DNA of 64,000 nt, from contig CAKAKS010000282.1 in the NCBI GenBank assembly GCA_916700875.1, positions 147,001 to 211,000 of the forward strand. Direction: 5' to 3'. Each line of letters begins with the position of its first letter. The first letter of the stretch is position 1. This document shows positions 45,235-55,794 of the stretch, piece after piece. The stretch is from Sebastes aleutianus. Lineage: Eukaryota; Chordata; Actinopteri; Perciformes; Sebastidae. The position numbers were made by a program, and so were the translations under genes. Below the pieces are notes generated by a model. It searched no databases, was not told the DNA's origin, and saw nothing but the letters and a program-made list of their open reading frames with translations.

Positions 45235-45310
45235 CTTATCAGTAGTAGTTTCTGGTTTTCCTTCCTCTGTGGACTCGTGTGTCTGAGTATCAGATCCAAA
45301 TATATTGTAC
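45235..45310 (-). promoter_or_regulatory. receptor 7 noncoding first exon
   Basis: On minus: cagacacacgagtccacaga, gaaggaaaaccagaaac, actactgataag|gttggt (donor at 45235/45234). The TATA-like caatatattt upstream matches receptors 5 and 6. Confidence 0.62.
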
Positions 45311-45639
45311 TGGCTGTTTATCGCAATCCCATTCCACTTCTCTCTCCCTCCCTCTCTCTCTCTAAGTTCAATTCAAATATCTCTCAATAATTTCTCGGTG
45401 TGGTTTCTGTAGTTGACCACTAGTCAGACAGCAGCAGCCACTGACCTAGACAACACAGCTGCCGTCGTGTTTACACTGGAAAACAATAAAAGTCTCGCAT
45501 GCTAGACCTTCTTTCACTGAATACATTACTAATCATCGCACCTGCATGCCTAACCCCAACCCTTACCCTAACTTTAATCTGACGTCTGAAAAGTGAGAAA
45601 GTGACAAAATGTCCACAGTTGCCAAAAATGTCTGCATGA

Positions 45640-45670
45640 CATTATTTGATTTGAATAAACAGCAGTTTTA
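45640..45670 (+). promoter_or_regulatory. conserved receptor-upstream block, copy 7 (half)
   Basis: tatttgatttgaataaacag followed by cagttttag matches the first half of 22690-22765; the second half is absent. It lies between the divergent receptors 7 and 8 (about 0.35 kb and 1.5 kb from their first exons). Confidence 0.4.
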
Positions 45671-46149
45671 GTCGAGCCGCCTGTCTTTCGGAGGTTGTAG
45701 TGGACTAGTCCGTCTGTCTGTGGACAGATTTTGTCAGCACAATAGCATCGCAACCAAGCCCCCAGGAAGAGCGCCGGGCTTTGAAGCAAATTTGACATAG
45801 TGGCAAAACATGGATGTGGAAGATCGCCTGATGATCCAGCTACTTTTATACTCGGAAGTCAAACTTTTTTTGCTTCATGCGCCATAGTTGTGTTTAGAAG
45901 GGAGCCCGGCTCCGAGTTGGGGAAACTTAGGCATTGATCTCGAATAGTTACGGTTAATTTAGGTTGTCGGGAAGAGAGTCTTGAGAGGGTTTTGCAACCG
46001 TTTGCAGATTTCAGATCAAATTTCGCCATTTGCAGGTTTTTTTCTAGACACGACCATGCGCCAGTGAGCAACTCTCATAGGAATGAATGGACGCACACCT
46101 CCAACGCTTTATCCAGTTCTCTTTATACATCCATGGTCACAACCGTGCA

Positions 46150-46470
46150 AGATGCAGTCACTTTACACATGTGTAGTTGAGATCAAAATCAAAGTCAAGT
46201 TTGAAGATGGGTGTGATCCGAACAAGGGGGGCGACAATGTTGCCCCCCCAACATTTTATGCCCCCAGTAGAATTTGGCGTCATGACACTTTAAAGGTGTG
46301 TAGTTGAGATCAAAAGGTTTGTAGATGGGCGTGGTCCAAACAGGAAGGGGGGAGGGGGCATTGCCTTTAACTTTATTAAGTTGAGATCAAAATGAAGGTT
46401 GAGTTTGAAGATGTGCATGGTCCGAGCAAGGTCGCCGGAAGTAGAGGGGTAGGAAGTGGGAAAGGGTTAA
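46150..46470 (+). repeat. degenerate tandem repeat of about 110 bp, 3 copies
   Basis: gtagttgagatcaaaatcaa, tttgaagatgggtgtgatcc and cgaacaagg recur at about 46171, 46300 and 46377. G/C runs lie between copies. Confidence 0.65.
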
Positions 46471-46724
46471 TCACCCCCCCACACACACACACTTTACGCC
46501 TCTGCATGGTCCGATTTGGCGTCACAGCTGGTGTGATCCCATCGCAAGATGGTTCTAGTTTACGTCTGAAACTGTATCTAACTGTAATGTAACTGTCAAT
46601 TTTGAATAACTGCCTAACTCCATGGGCAGTTAATTAAAATGGCAGATAATTTCCTAATTAGTAGAGTTGGTTTGATTTGATTTGATTACATTAATTACAC
46701 CATTCCCAGCAGGATCTCACGTTT

Positions 46725-46815
46725 TTGACAGGTGCTCTGGGCTAAGTGGTTCTATCTCATTTGAATACACACCAGTCATTTGAATCCTGTCACATGTTCA
46801 TGGTATTGGATGGAA
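46725..46815 (+). promoter_or_regulatory. conserved receptor-upstream block, copy 8
   Basis: gtgctctgggctaagtgg, catttgaatacacaccagtc, atttgaatcctgtcacatgt. The closest match to copy 1 although about 40 kb apart. It lies about 0.35 kb upstream of receptor 8 exon 1, the shortest distance in the cluster. Confidence 0.55.
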
Positions 46816-47059
46816 AAATGGACCATATTATTGACATTAATGTCACTTTAGCAATAGCAGTATTACTTCTTTTGTCTTCTGGTTCTGTAAATCATCTATA
46901 CATGTTAGTACATTATGCACTCTGTACATGATGAATTGATGCACTGGATCTGTAAGAGTACTGCTGTTCTGCAGTCGACACTGTGCGCTGAAAAAATATG
47001 TCAAGATAAATTTGCCTACTGTCAAATTTTATAGTTAATGACATCTTTATTGTGTTTGC

Positions 47060-47168
47060 TGCATGCTAAAATCCCCACAGTCCTGCTCACACAGACGCAG
47101 AGGCACAACAGTCCAGTCTTTGGAGACGCAGGGGAAGAAAGATCTGCAGAATAAAAAATCTTCACGAG
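47060..47168 (+). promoter_or_regulatory. receptor 8 noncoding first exon
   Basis: ccccacagtcctgctcacac (as upstream of receptor 4), then gacgcaggggaagaaagatc and aaatcttcacgag|gttggt (donor at 47168/47169). The intron to the acceptor at 47742 is about 0.57 kb. The 5' boundary is approximate. Confidence 0.55.
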
Positions 47169-47760
47169 GTTGGTGTCCGAATAGAAGACGGAAAACTGTT
47201 CTGCTTTGTTTAGCAATAGCTCAGCAAAAATAGTTTTCATGTGCCCATGAATGGACACAAGACACTTGGATAATGCAGCACAGGAATTTTCTGAATGTTT
47301 TATAACTTTTTTTGCACTGACTTTAATGGCTTTAATTTAATTTAATTTTCTGCTCTCCTCATCGCCATTTGATAGAAAACCTTTTCTGGGACTGTATATG
47401 TAATACTGTTTTTGGGTATAATATTCCTTTAACTAAATGTATTCACAGCCTGAACATAACCATACAAATGATCATGCTACGATATTGTGGACTTCCCAGA
47501 GATGTTAATTAACCTGATAGGCCCTATCCCTCGGGGAAAAAAAACGCCTAATATAGCGACCCAAAATGAATGAGGAGTAGCTCCTAAACCATAAGGCTTA
47601 GATTCATATATCTGGTCTCATTTGAAAGGTAAGAAGCTAAGGAATACAATAAAATTATAGTATATACATCATTTCTAGGAGACAGGATTGTATTTATCTC
47701 TTCATCCCTCTCTTGACTTCTTTCCTTCCTCCTCTTCCGCAGGCCTCTGTTGAAGCAGAT

Positions 47761-48663
47761 ATGTCTTTCAACGACTCCTTCCGCCCTCCTCTCTTGATCC
47801 ACTCCTTCATCTACCCTAAGTTCTACATGTGCTATCGGTCTACTGTCAGCTCTGCATCCTTCGCCACTTTCACCTGCACCTCCTCCCTCCTCCTCCTCCC
47901 TCTCTCCGCCCTCGTCCTCTACGTGGGTGTCCAGCGATGGTGGAAACAGCGGCAAGCGTCCACAGCGAAGGCGGTGAGCCCCTCCGACTTCCTCGCCTAC
48001 AATACGATCGCCGTGGAGCCGATCGGTTTGCTTGCGTCCGGGCTTTACTGCTGCGGCATCTACTTGGACCACCAAAGGATGATGAAAGTGGGGGTTTATG
48101 CCGTGTTTGTTGTTTATCTCGGACGTCTGTTGTTCCAGTGCCTCACCTGTGTGGAGCGCTACCTGGCTGTCATACACCCCATCACCTACCTGAGTCTGAA
48201 AACAGAGAGAAGCATCAAGCTCAGAAACGCCAGCATCGGCTGCGTTTGGCTGCTGTGTTTGGGGACGCTGATTTTAGTGGTGTCGTACAGCCCGCTTTTA
48301 CCCACGATCCCATTCTTCACGGCCTTTGCCACTGGGTTACTCGTCATATCCTTCTGTAGCGTCTCTGTTCTCTTCGCTCTCATTCGCCCAGGGCCAGGAG
48401 ACAGGAAACGGGTCGACCAATCAAAGAAGAGGGCACTTCTCACCATCGCGGCCATAACGGGTGTCATATTTCTGAAATACGTGGGGTTGCTGGTGTGCCT
48501 GGCGGTGCACGCGTCGTCACTGTTGGATTACAACGATGGGTGTGTGGTACTGATGTCAGCGTTCTGGTTCTGCCTGCCGAGCAGCCTCTCACTACCTCTG
48601 CTGTTTCTCTACAGGGCGGCGAAGCTACCGTGTTTTAGTCTCAAGGCTCAAGAGTCAGGGTAG
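47761..48663 (+). CDS. receptor 8: divergent rhodopsin-like 7TM receptor
   Basis: 300 residues; acceptor cctcttccgcag at 47742, ATG 18 nt into exon 2. The frame is open 16 codons earlier, but that part spans the acceptor. One N-terminal sequon (N4) and Cys24. ERY is in CVERYLAVIHPITYLSL; ICL2 is KTERSIKLRN. ICL3 is the shortest of the set, LIRPGPGDRKRVDQSK, without the Gly-rich stretch. EL3 Cys in NDGCVVLMS; TM7 LPSSLSLPLLFLYRAAK. TM2 has a Pro (AVEPIGLLA) where the others have Leu, Met or Ala. It is the most divergent member with receptor 4, but complete and with its own leader exon and upstream block. Confidence 0.85.
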   Translation: MSFNDSFRPPLLIHSFIYPKFYMCYRSTVSSASFATFTCTSSLLLLPLSALVLYVGVQRWWKQRQASTAKAVSPSDFLAYNTIAVEPIGLLASGLYCCGIYLDHQRMMKVGVYAVFVVYLGRLLFQCLTCVERYLAVIHPITYLSLKTERSIKLRNASIGCVWLLCLGTLILVVSYSPLLPTIPFFTAFATGLLVISFCSVSVLFALIRPGPGDRKRVDQSKKRALLTIAAITGVIFLKYVGLLVCLAVHASSLLDYNDGCVVLMSAFWFCLPSSLSLPLLFLYRAAKLPCFSLKAQESG

Positions 48664-48699
48664 AAACATCGCTGCAATAACAACGCCTGGCCCAGCTGG

Positions 48700-49200
48700 C
48701 GTGACCCTGGTGAACATCCTGGTTACTGGTGAAGGTAACAAACACCAGTCCTCAAGGGGGCGATATAGAGTGAATCAGAGCAGAGTGCTGCAGGGATGAC
48801 GTACTTTTATAAGCCAACCAGGAAGTTAGCATCACCCTGGTTCCCTCGGCAAAAACCCAATGGGATTGTTCCATCTGGTTTTGGATTATTGCAGAAAATA
48901 AGTTCTGTGGCAAACAAACGTTTATGATACTTACACGTTTTGTTCAGCAAAATAATCTCCACAAATGAACACAACAAGGCGGACAAGTCACCGTGATGAT
49001 GTTTAGTAGTCTCATTTAGCCACTTTTTTTTTCACGTCATAGAACAATACGTTAAAATCTCTTCAGCTTGTGTTAACCACAGACCTTATTCCAGGCATCT
49101 AAATAAAATCCCATTGACTTCCAGACGAGGGAACCTGAAGTGCTAAAATGCTAACTCATTTTCTGGATTTAGGATTCATTCCTGCACCACTCTATTAGTA
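48700..49200. other. no gene recognised, 3' of receptor 8
   Basis: Contains caagggggcgatatagagtg and other low-copy-looking sequence. No poly(A) signal could be assigned to receptor 8 with confidence. Confidence 0.45.
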
Positions 49201-49204
49201 AACA

Positions 49205-49500
49205 AACATCTTATGGTTGCACCAAGCGGCAACCTCCGGTGCTGAGAAATGAAGCCAACGCGAAAGTGCCAATAACTGCAGTTCCTCAAATGGCCACTTG
49301 AGGCTTCAAAAGCGAATCAATCCCCATAGGTCCCAGTGTTAAAACGCCCAACTTTACAGCAGAAAAAAACATGTTTACACCAAAAAATGGTTTTGGTCTC
49401 TATAGCTAATTTTTCCCATTATATTAAGACGTAAAATTAGGCATAATTCAGGGCGTGGCCGCTTTGAGTGACAGGTGGGTACTGTACCTGGTCGCTAGCT
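49205..49500 (-). repeat. dispersed fish repeat (partner of 1840-2120)
   Basis: aagcggcaacctccggtgct and gagaaatgaagcc are the reverse complement of sequence near 2082-2116. The rest is AT-rich and noncoding. Confidence 0.5.
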
Positions 49501-49551
49501 GATAACTGTCTACTCTACTGCATCATGCGACCATGTTTCTGCCCTATGCCC

Positions 49552-49640
49552 AGAGACTGTATATGAGAAGTGGACGTAGTCACCGTGACGTCACCCATTG
49601 GTTTGCAGTTTTGAAGCCTCGAGTTCAGCATATTGGCCGT
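49552..49640 (+). repeat. dispersed repeat, copy 2 (matches 1333-1425)
   Basis: gagaagtggacgtagtcacc, gtgacgtcacccattggttt, gttttgaagcctcgagttc. A single unit of the ccatcttggtttttgg repeat follows. Confidence 0.7.
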
Positions 49641-49869
49641 TGCCATCTTGGTTTTTGGCCGTCACAGCTTAGAAGGACTGCAACAAGATTTTAGCAGGTA
49701 AAATGGATGAAAAGTGGCGGTGAAAATTGCGTGTTTGGACTGTAAAACCTTTCTGTTTCATCCAGTTGCCTCCTGCGTGAATATATTTTTCCTAACTTTT
49801 AATGGCTTCCAGCAGATCCAGTGAGATATAACTGAAGTACAAATGTATTTATATATATTTTAAGTAGAG

Positions 49870-50290
49870 TTTTGAAGAGTAAATCAATCAATTATTTTTC
49901 ATATCTCATTCCATGTTTGATCTTTTGATCAGGTTTTTAGTTATTTCCTGTTTTATTTTGGTACTCACTTTTGTCTCCCGTTTCAGATACTTTACTTCCT
50001 GCCCTCGTGTGTTTCCCACCTGTGTGATTACCTGATTAGTCTCACCTGTTCCTCATTACCTTTCCTTCGTGTGTATTTAGTCTGTGTGCTCCTCTTTCTT
50101 CTGTGCCAGTTTCATTAAGCGTTGCAGCATTAGTTTTCCTGATTATCTCCTGGTGTTTTCTGACCTTGTTTCTGTTTCTTAGACTTTGACACTGCCTCAG
50201 CGTTTTGTGGAAACCTTTGCATGATTTTTGTGTTGTGACTGTAACCTGTGTACTTAACTTTGTTTTCATCAAATAAAGACAGTTACGTTT
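49870..50290 (+). repeat. probable retroelement 3' end or LTR-like repeat
   Basis: cctgccctcgtgtgtttccc, cctgattagtctcacctgtt, gtgtatttagtctgtgtgct and a closing tcaaataaagacagt resemble common fish repeats. The minus-strand open frame of 76 codons here is incidental. Class uncertain. Confidence 0.4.
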
Positions 50291-50929
50291 ACTCTTTGTC
50301 TGTGAGTCTTTCTGCTGTTAAAAAATGATGCATGCTCCCAGAAAAGATTTAAAATATCAATTAAAACCACATTGTGTGACATTATACACTCTTTAATGGA
50401 TCATTTGGAGGCTTTGAATTAAAACTGGTATACTAACAATCCCTTAAAATGTAAAACAACTTTCACCTTAATTACAAATGGATTCAAGTATTTTTAATGA
50501 GTAAAAAAAAACTTTAAAAAGTTGTGAGGTGAAGTCAGTCTAGACTTTGTCAGTTTGCATCTCAAATAAAAAATTCAGGTCCTTTCAGGTGCAAATAAAA
50601 GTTTAGTTAACTGTGATGTCATTCTCTACATTTTAAGGTGTTTTACACTTAAACATACTTTAATCCATTTTTAATCAGGGAAAAAGTTGTAAGGTTTTAT
50701 ATTTTAAGGGTTTGTTATGACTTAAATTGAACCAGTTTTAACTGACATCCTGCAGATGATCCATTAAAAGCCTTAATAAGGCAGGTTTACTGTTTAATAT
50801 ATAATATCCAGGTGAAGGTCACATGCTCAGCTCCTCTATCACCTGTAGAGTCAGTTGAACAGCCTGCAGACGGCTAAAACACAAACATTTAAAGTGATAA
50901 CAAAAGCATCTTAGCTCTTAACGTAACAT

Positions 50930-51490
50930 TTATACGCGGATGTGTTTACATTGCAGTTATTACAGGATAAATGGCGTACAAATGACACGCGGAAGTCAAG
51001 AAAGGGGTATTTATTGCACGCTAAACGCCTTGCGCATTATCGCACGACAGCCCTTTCTGACGGGGAACTCAAGCCGTTATATCGCTCTCTTCAAAGCCAC
51101 CAGACTCCATTCGTAAAAACAGTAATTTTACCACTCAGAAAACGGGAGTATACATGCAAACCCAACCTAAAAACATCAAACTAACCTTACAGTTGTTTCC
51201 AAATGTAGCACAGCTAACGTTAGCTAGTGCTGGCGTTCACATTATTCAGAACCTTATTGATTAGCTTACTTTGGTAACCTACATCACTGCTCTTTGCCAA
51301 CAGCTGAGTGGGTGTTTCCATTTTAATAAAACACAGATGGAGTCGACCTTTAAAGTTACTGGTCGGTGCTACTGGCAATTTCATGGTGAAGCAGTATTTT
51401 ATTATCTATTGTTGTTCCTGATTTTGTTCACTCCCTCGCTGCCGTTCCAATTTCTCGGCTTCAAGCATGGCTTAATATCGAGCCGTCATC
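50930..51490 (+). repeat. dispersed fish repeat (cacgacagccctttctgacg type)
   Basis: cttgcgcattatcgcacgac, agccctttctgacgggg, agccaccagactccattcg, ggtcggtgctactggcaatt. I recognise these words as a frequent fish MITE-like repeat. The 80-codon open frame inside it is not supported as a gene. Confidence 0.5.
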
Positions 51491-51494
51491 CTAG

Positions 51495-52600
51495 AAATTG
51501 CTCTTTAAGGCTTCAGCTCTCGGCCACTTGGGTAACTCAACCAATAAGATTATTTCTGCCTCTCAGACATTTTAGTAAAGTTAAACCTTTTTCTGTGTTT
51601 TTGTGTCAGTCAGGTATCTCAGGCTTTCTCTTTCTACTCTCACGCTCGCCGTCTCACCATGCCGATGTGCGGAAATGAAAAAAAAAAACATGAAATAGCA
51701 TTCATGTGATGAAAACACTCCCCCTCTTCCTCTCCTCCTCATCTCTGTTATCAAACACAGAGAGCAGAGTCCAGCAACGGACCGGTAGATGAAAGTGTAA
51801 CGGGCACAGGAAGTGTGGGGGGGTTGCTGATGGGATTGCGGTGCTGCGGTGTTTTCAGGCCGGGATGCTAATCTGTTTACCAGCTCAGGTGAAAGGAGGA
51901 CGGCGGGATGATGTTTTGTGATGAGGTGGAAGCTCAAACAGAATTTAGTCCCGCTGACAGTCTGTTTTCATACTTTGTCTTCTTCATTCTCTTCCCTCCT
52001 ATAATCGATACCGGCAGACTGGTTGCATCCATCACCGGGGTCACCATCAATTTCACTTACTCCTGATTAATGTTCACCTGCTCGCCAAACTTTACTCAAA
52101 TAAAACAAAGTGTTATTGAAGGCAACACCAAAGTCGACAACACTTTATGTGCTGGAGAAACTTTGTATATATGTGAATCAAAGATGGAAGGAGACAGATG
52201 TAGACTTCTCTGACTGATCCGGAGCGCCGCCTCTTTCCCTCAGACAGCCTCGGAAATCATCAACAGCATCTAATACTCATCAGAGTTAAGGGCTTTTTTG
52301 GATTTACCAGATGTGTGAACAAAGTATGCAGGACGTTAACTTCTCTCTCAAGTTTTTTTTTCCGTTCTTCTTCTGTCACTTTTTGTGCATTCAAATGCGA
52401 AAAACACCATAAATTACTGTCCAAAAGTGCGCCACAGCTATCGGCAAGGTGCCACGGTAACACATTTGCCAGCTGCCAGTCCGACCCTTTCTCATTATTA
52501 ACTTGTTCTGCGTCTCTCGGCGTCTGATACCGAGGCACCGAGGCCCCCCTTAAGCGTCCGTGTGGGACGCACCGGACTTTCAACCGACTTCAATGTGAAC
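51495..52600. other. low-repeat stretch, no supported gene
   Basis: Unique-looking DNA without a defensible exon. The part 51990-52070 read on plus gives GVTINFTYS before a stop, faintly like an Ig B strand, and 52120-52205 gives a Cys-containing segment. It may hold a very degraded Ig-like exon, but this is weak. Confidence 0.3.
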
Positions 52601-53560
52601 TCATCCACGTCATTATTGGACGGTCAAAGGGCAGGTGGTTGGTAGGGTAGGTTGGACGGGTCAAACAAACACAGGACTTTCTCCCAGGAGACCGCTGTTT
52701 GTGTCCCCTGTGTGAAATGTCAACGTTGACTTATTTTACCGTAGCTTTTGTTACATGACTTACGTACTTAACTATCACCAATGACGTAAAAACATACTTA
52801 TTTTACCTAACAAACATACATTTTTACATAACAAATGTAGTTGTTTTACGTAACAAATACTTTTTTAACATAACAAAAGTAGTTTTTCTACATAACCAAT
52901 GTACTTTTAATGTAACAAATATACTTATTTTACATATCAAATGTTATTTTGCATAAAAAATTACGTCATTTTACGTAACAAACGTACATATTTTACGTGA
53001 CAAACATGTTTTTATGTAAAAAATGTAGTTACTTTATGCAACAAACACATATTTTACATAACAAACATACTTATTTTATGTAACAAACATACTTTTAACG
53101 TAACAAATGTAATTATTTTACGTAACAAACTAACTTTTTAATGCAAACAGCATACTTTTTTTTACATAACAAATGTTATTTTGTGTAAAAAGTGCCGTCA
53201 TTTTACGTAACAAGCATACTTTCAACGTAACAAACGTACTTATTTTATGTAACAAACATACCTTTTTACATAACAAATGTAGTTGTTTTACATAACAAAT
53301 ACTTTTTTAACATAACAAAAGTATTATTTTATGTAACAAATGTATTTATTTTACGTAACAAACTAACTTTTTTATGTAAACAACATACTTTTCCTTACAT
53401 AACAAATGTTATTTTGCGTAAAAAATAACGGCATTTTACGTAACAAACATACTTTTTTATGTAACAAATGTGCTTATTTTTAACCAAACCACAATCTTAA
53501 TCCTAACCAAGTAGTTTTGTTGCTATGCAGGTAACGATTAGAAACTGACACGCCGTCCCA
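52600..53560 (+). repeat. satellite-tailed family: acgtaacaaacatacttatt array
   Basis: Head gggtcaaacaaacacaggac, ccaggagaccgctgtttgtg, gtcaacgttgacttatttta; then about 20 units of 30-40 bp (tacgtaacaaacatac plus ttattttatg). It ends with aaccaagtagttttgttgc and gacacgccgtcccagac as in 28150-28200. Confidence 0.85.
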
Positions 53561-53564
53561 GACA

Positions 53565-54630
53565 CAAACCTGAAGCGTATGGCCACTGACCAAGCGTTGG
53601 TATTTGACGACGGTTACTGCTGTTAACACCAGCTGCCGGACAACAGTTTTATTAAGGATGCTGCTGGAAAAGTCACACACCAGTGAATGATGATGACATG
53701 CCGGATTGAACTACTCTGACGAGAGCTGTGAGAGACAGTGAGAATTCTGTAAAACCAAAACAATGAGCTGAAAGACCTGCAGAGCTGGTTGATAATTCTC
53801 TGTGGGTTCATGTGTGGAGCTCTGAAAACCAGACGATTCTTAATGAAGAACATTTGGTGAAAAGATGTCTCCATGGAAATATAGGAAGTGGAGTCGAGTC
53901 ATTCGTTCTGCAGTTCATCTCTCCAGTCCCATAAAGAAAGATGAACCACACACTTAAAGAGATGAGCACACCATGAAATCATCTGTGCTCTTGTTCTTGT
54001 AATTTCTCTTCCCTCCATCAGGGTCATGCTGAACTCATTCCGCCTCCTCAGCTCTATACAAGTGTATGTGTGTGTGTTTGAGACGCTGAAACGTAGGTGT
54101 GAGACAGTCAGAGTGTTTAGATGAAAGACTGTGTGTGTCTCGTCTGAGGAGCTGAAGTGCGAGGGCAAGGTGACTTTGGCGTAATCCAGCAATTTGGGTT
54201 CTTCCACACGGAAAGCCCACGGAGAGAACAAGGGATGAAGGAGGAGGAGGGATGACAGAGCAAGCACGGGGGGAGAGAAAAGATGTGAAAGGGAGAAAGA
54301 AAAGAAGCTGTTTCTAATCCTCCAAAGTCTTTTATTGTCGAGAGAGCAGCTTGATGGTGTTACGTAAAGACGTCATGGAGTTAAGAGCCGTTTCCTTCGA
54401 CCTCTGCCCTCTGCTGAAGATATCGAGCTCGTGGCCATTTAAGTACACCCCAGAGGCCACTCAGTAAGGAGATTAAGGGTACAGAGAGCACCAGGCAGGC
54501 TGGATCTGGTATTAAAGCTGCAATATCCAACTTGTTCTATAATAAAATACACAGAATTAGTGGGATATGTTCAAGTAAGACTTCATTGGGTAGGTAACAC
54601 TAGTGTAGAAACTTAAGAATGAACTGTAAT
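53565..54630. other. no supported gene
   Basis: A minus-strand open frame of 122 codons (53899-54267) begins with a hydrophobic stretch, but it lacks a recognisable domain or splice context, so I do not call it. Otherwise nothing recognised. Confidence 0.4.
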
Positions 54631-54635
54631 TATGT

Positions 54636-55786
54636 CACGGGTCAGCAACCTTTACTATCGAAAGAGCCATTTCAGGCAAAAAAAACAAAAAAACAAAATC
54701 TGTCTGGGGCCGCAAAACATTTGATCATTGTGATGAAGGAAACACAGTTTATAGTCTAAGTATATAGTATATAAGTCTAATGCAGTGAGGGCCAAAGAGA
54801 CAATGTACTACGGAGTATTAGGGCCACACTGAGGGGAAAACATCTGAGATTTACAGAATAAAGTCATATCTTTACGAGAAAAAAAGTCGTAATATTATGA
54901 AAATTAAGTCGTAACTTTACGAGAAAAAAAGTCGTAATATTACGAGAATAAAGTCATAACTTTACATGAAAAAAGTCGTAATATTACGACAATAAAGTTA
55001 TAACTTTACCAGAAAAAAAGTCGTAATATTACGAGAATAAAGTCGTAACTTTACGAGAAAAAAAGTCGTAATATTACGAGAATAAAGTCATAACTTTACG
55101 AGAAAAAAGTCGTAATATTACGAGAATAAAGTCATAACTTTACGAGAAAAAAGTCGTAATATTACGAGAATAAAGTCGTAACTTTACGAGAAAAAAGTCG
55201 TAATATTACGAGAATAAAGTCATAACTTTACAAGAAACAAAGTTGTAATATTACGAGAATGAAGTCATAACTTTACAAGAAAAAAGTCGTAATATTACGA
55301 GAATAAAGTTGTAACTTTAAGAGAATAAAGTCGTAATATTACGAGAATAAAGTCATAACTTTACAAGAAAAAAGTCGTAATATTACGAGAATAAAGTCAT
55401 AACTTTACGAGAAAAAAAGTCGTAATATTACGAGAATAAAGTCATAACTTTACAAGAATAAAGTCGTAATATTACGAGAATAAAGTCATAACTTTACGAG
55501 AAAGAAAGTCGTAATATTACGAGAATAAAGTCATAACTTTATGAGAAAAAAATAAAATAACACGTAAAATTTGTACTTTATAGTATTATGACTTTATTCT
55601 CTAAATCTCAGATTAATTTTTTTTCCTCAATGTGGCCCTAGTACTCCGTCGTACCGTCGTACCATAGACCTACAACAATGATAAATAAAAATGAAAATGT
55701 AAACAAAAAACAATTATTCATTTCCATTTCTAAAAAATCCACAGGGAGCCACATTCGGCTCCGGAGCCGCAGGTTGCAGACCCCTG
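54636..55786. mobile_element. hAT-type element, 1,151 bp, with nested repeat
   Basis: Ends cacgggtcagcaacc and (reversed) caggggtctgcaacc match at 13 of 15 positions and are flanked by the perfect 8-bp duplication aattatgt (54628-54635, 55787-55794). Subterminal gaaagagccattt and ggagccgcaggttgc are typical of this hAT group. No transposase; the interior is occupied by a second repeat (54807-55655). Confidence 0.93.
54807..55655. repeat. inverted-repeat element with 43-46 bp tandem core, nested
   Basis: Ends ggagtattagggccacactg and, reversed, ggagtactagggccacattg flank about 15 units of aagtcgtaatattacgagaa plus taaagtcataactttacgag. The core is itself close to self-complementary (cgtaatattacg), so each unit can form a hairpin. 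Confidence 0.88.
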
Positions 55787-55794
55787 AATTATGT

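Noticed and set aside
53899..54267. 122-codon minus frame with a signal-like start
   Set aside because: No recognisable domain and no splice or promoter context; chance is the simplest explanation.
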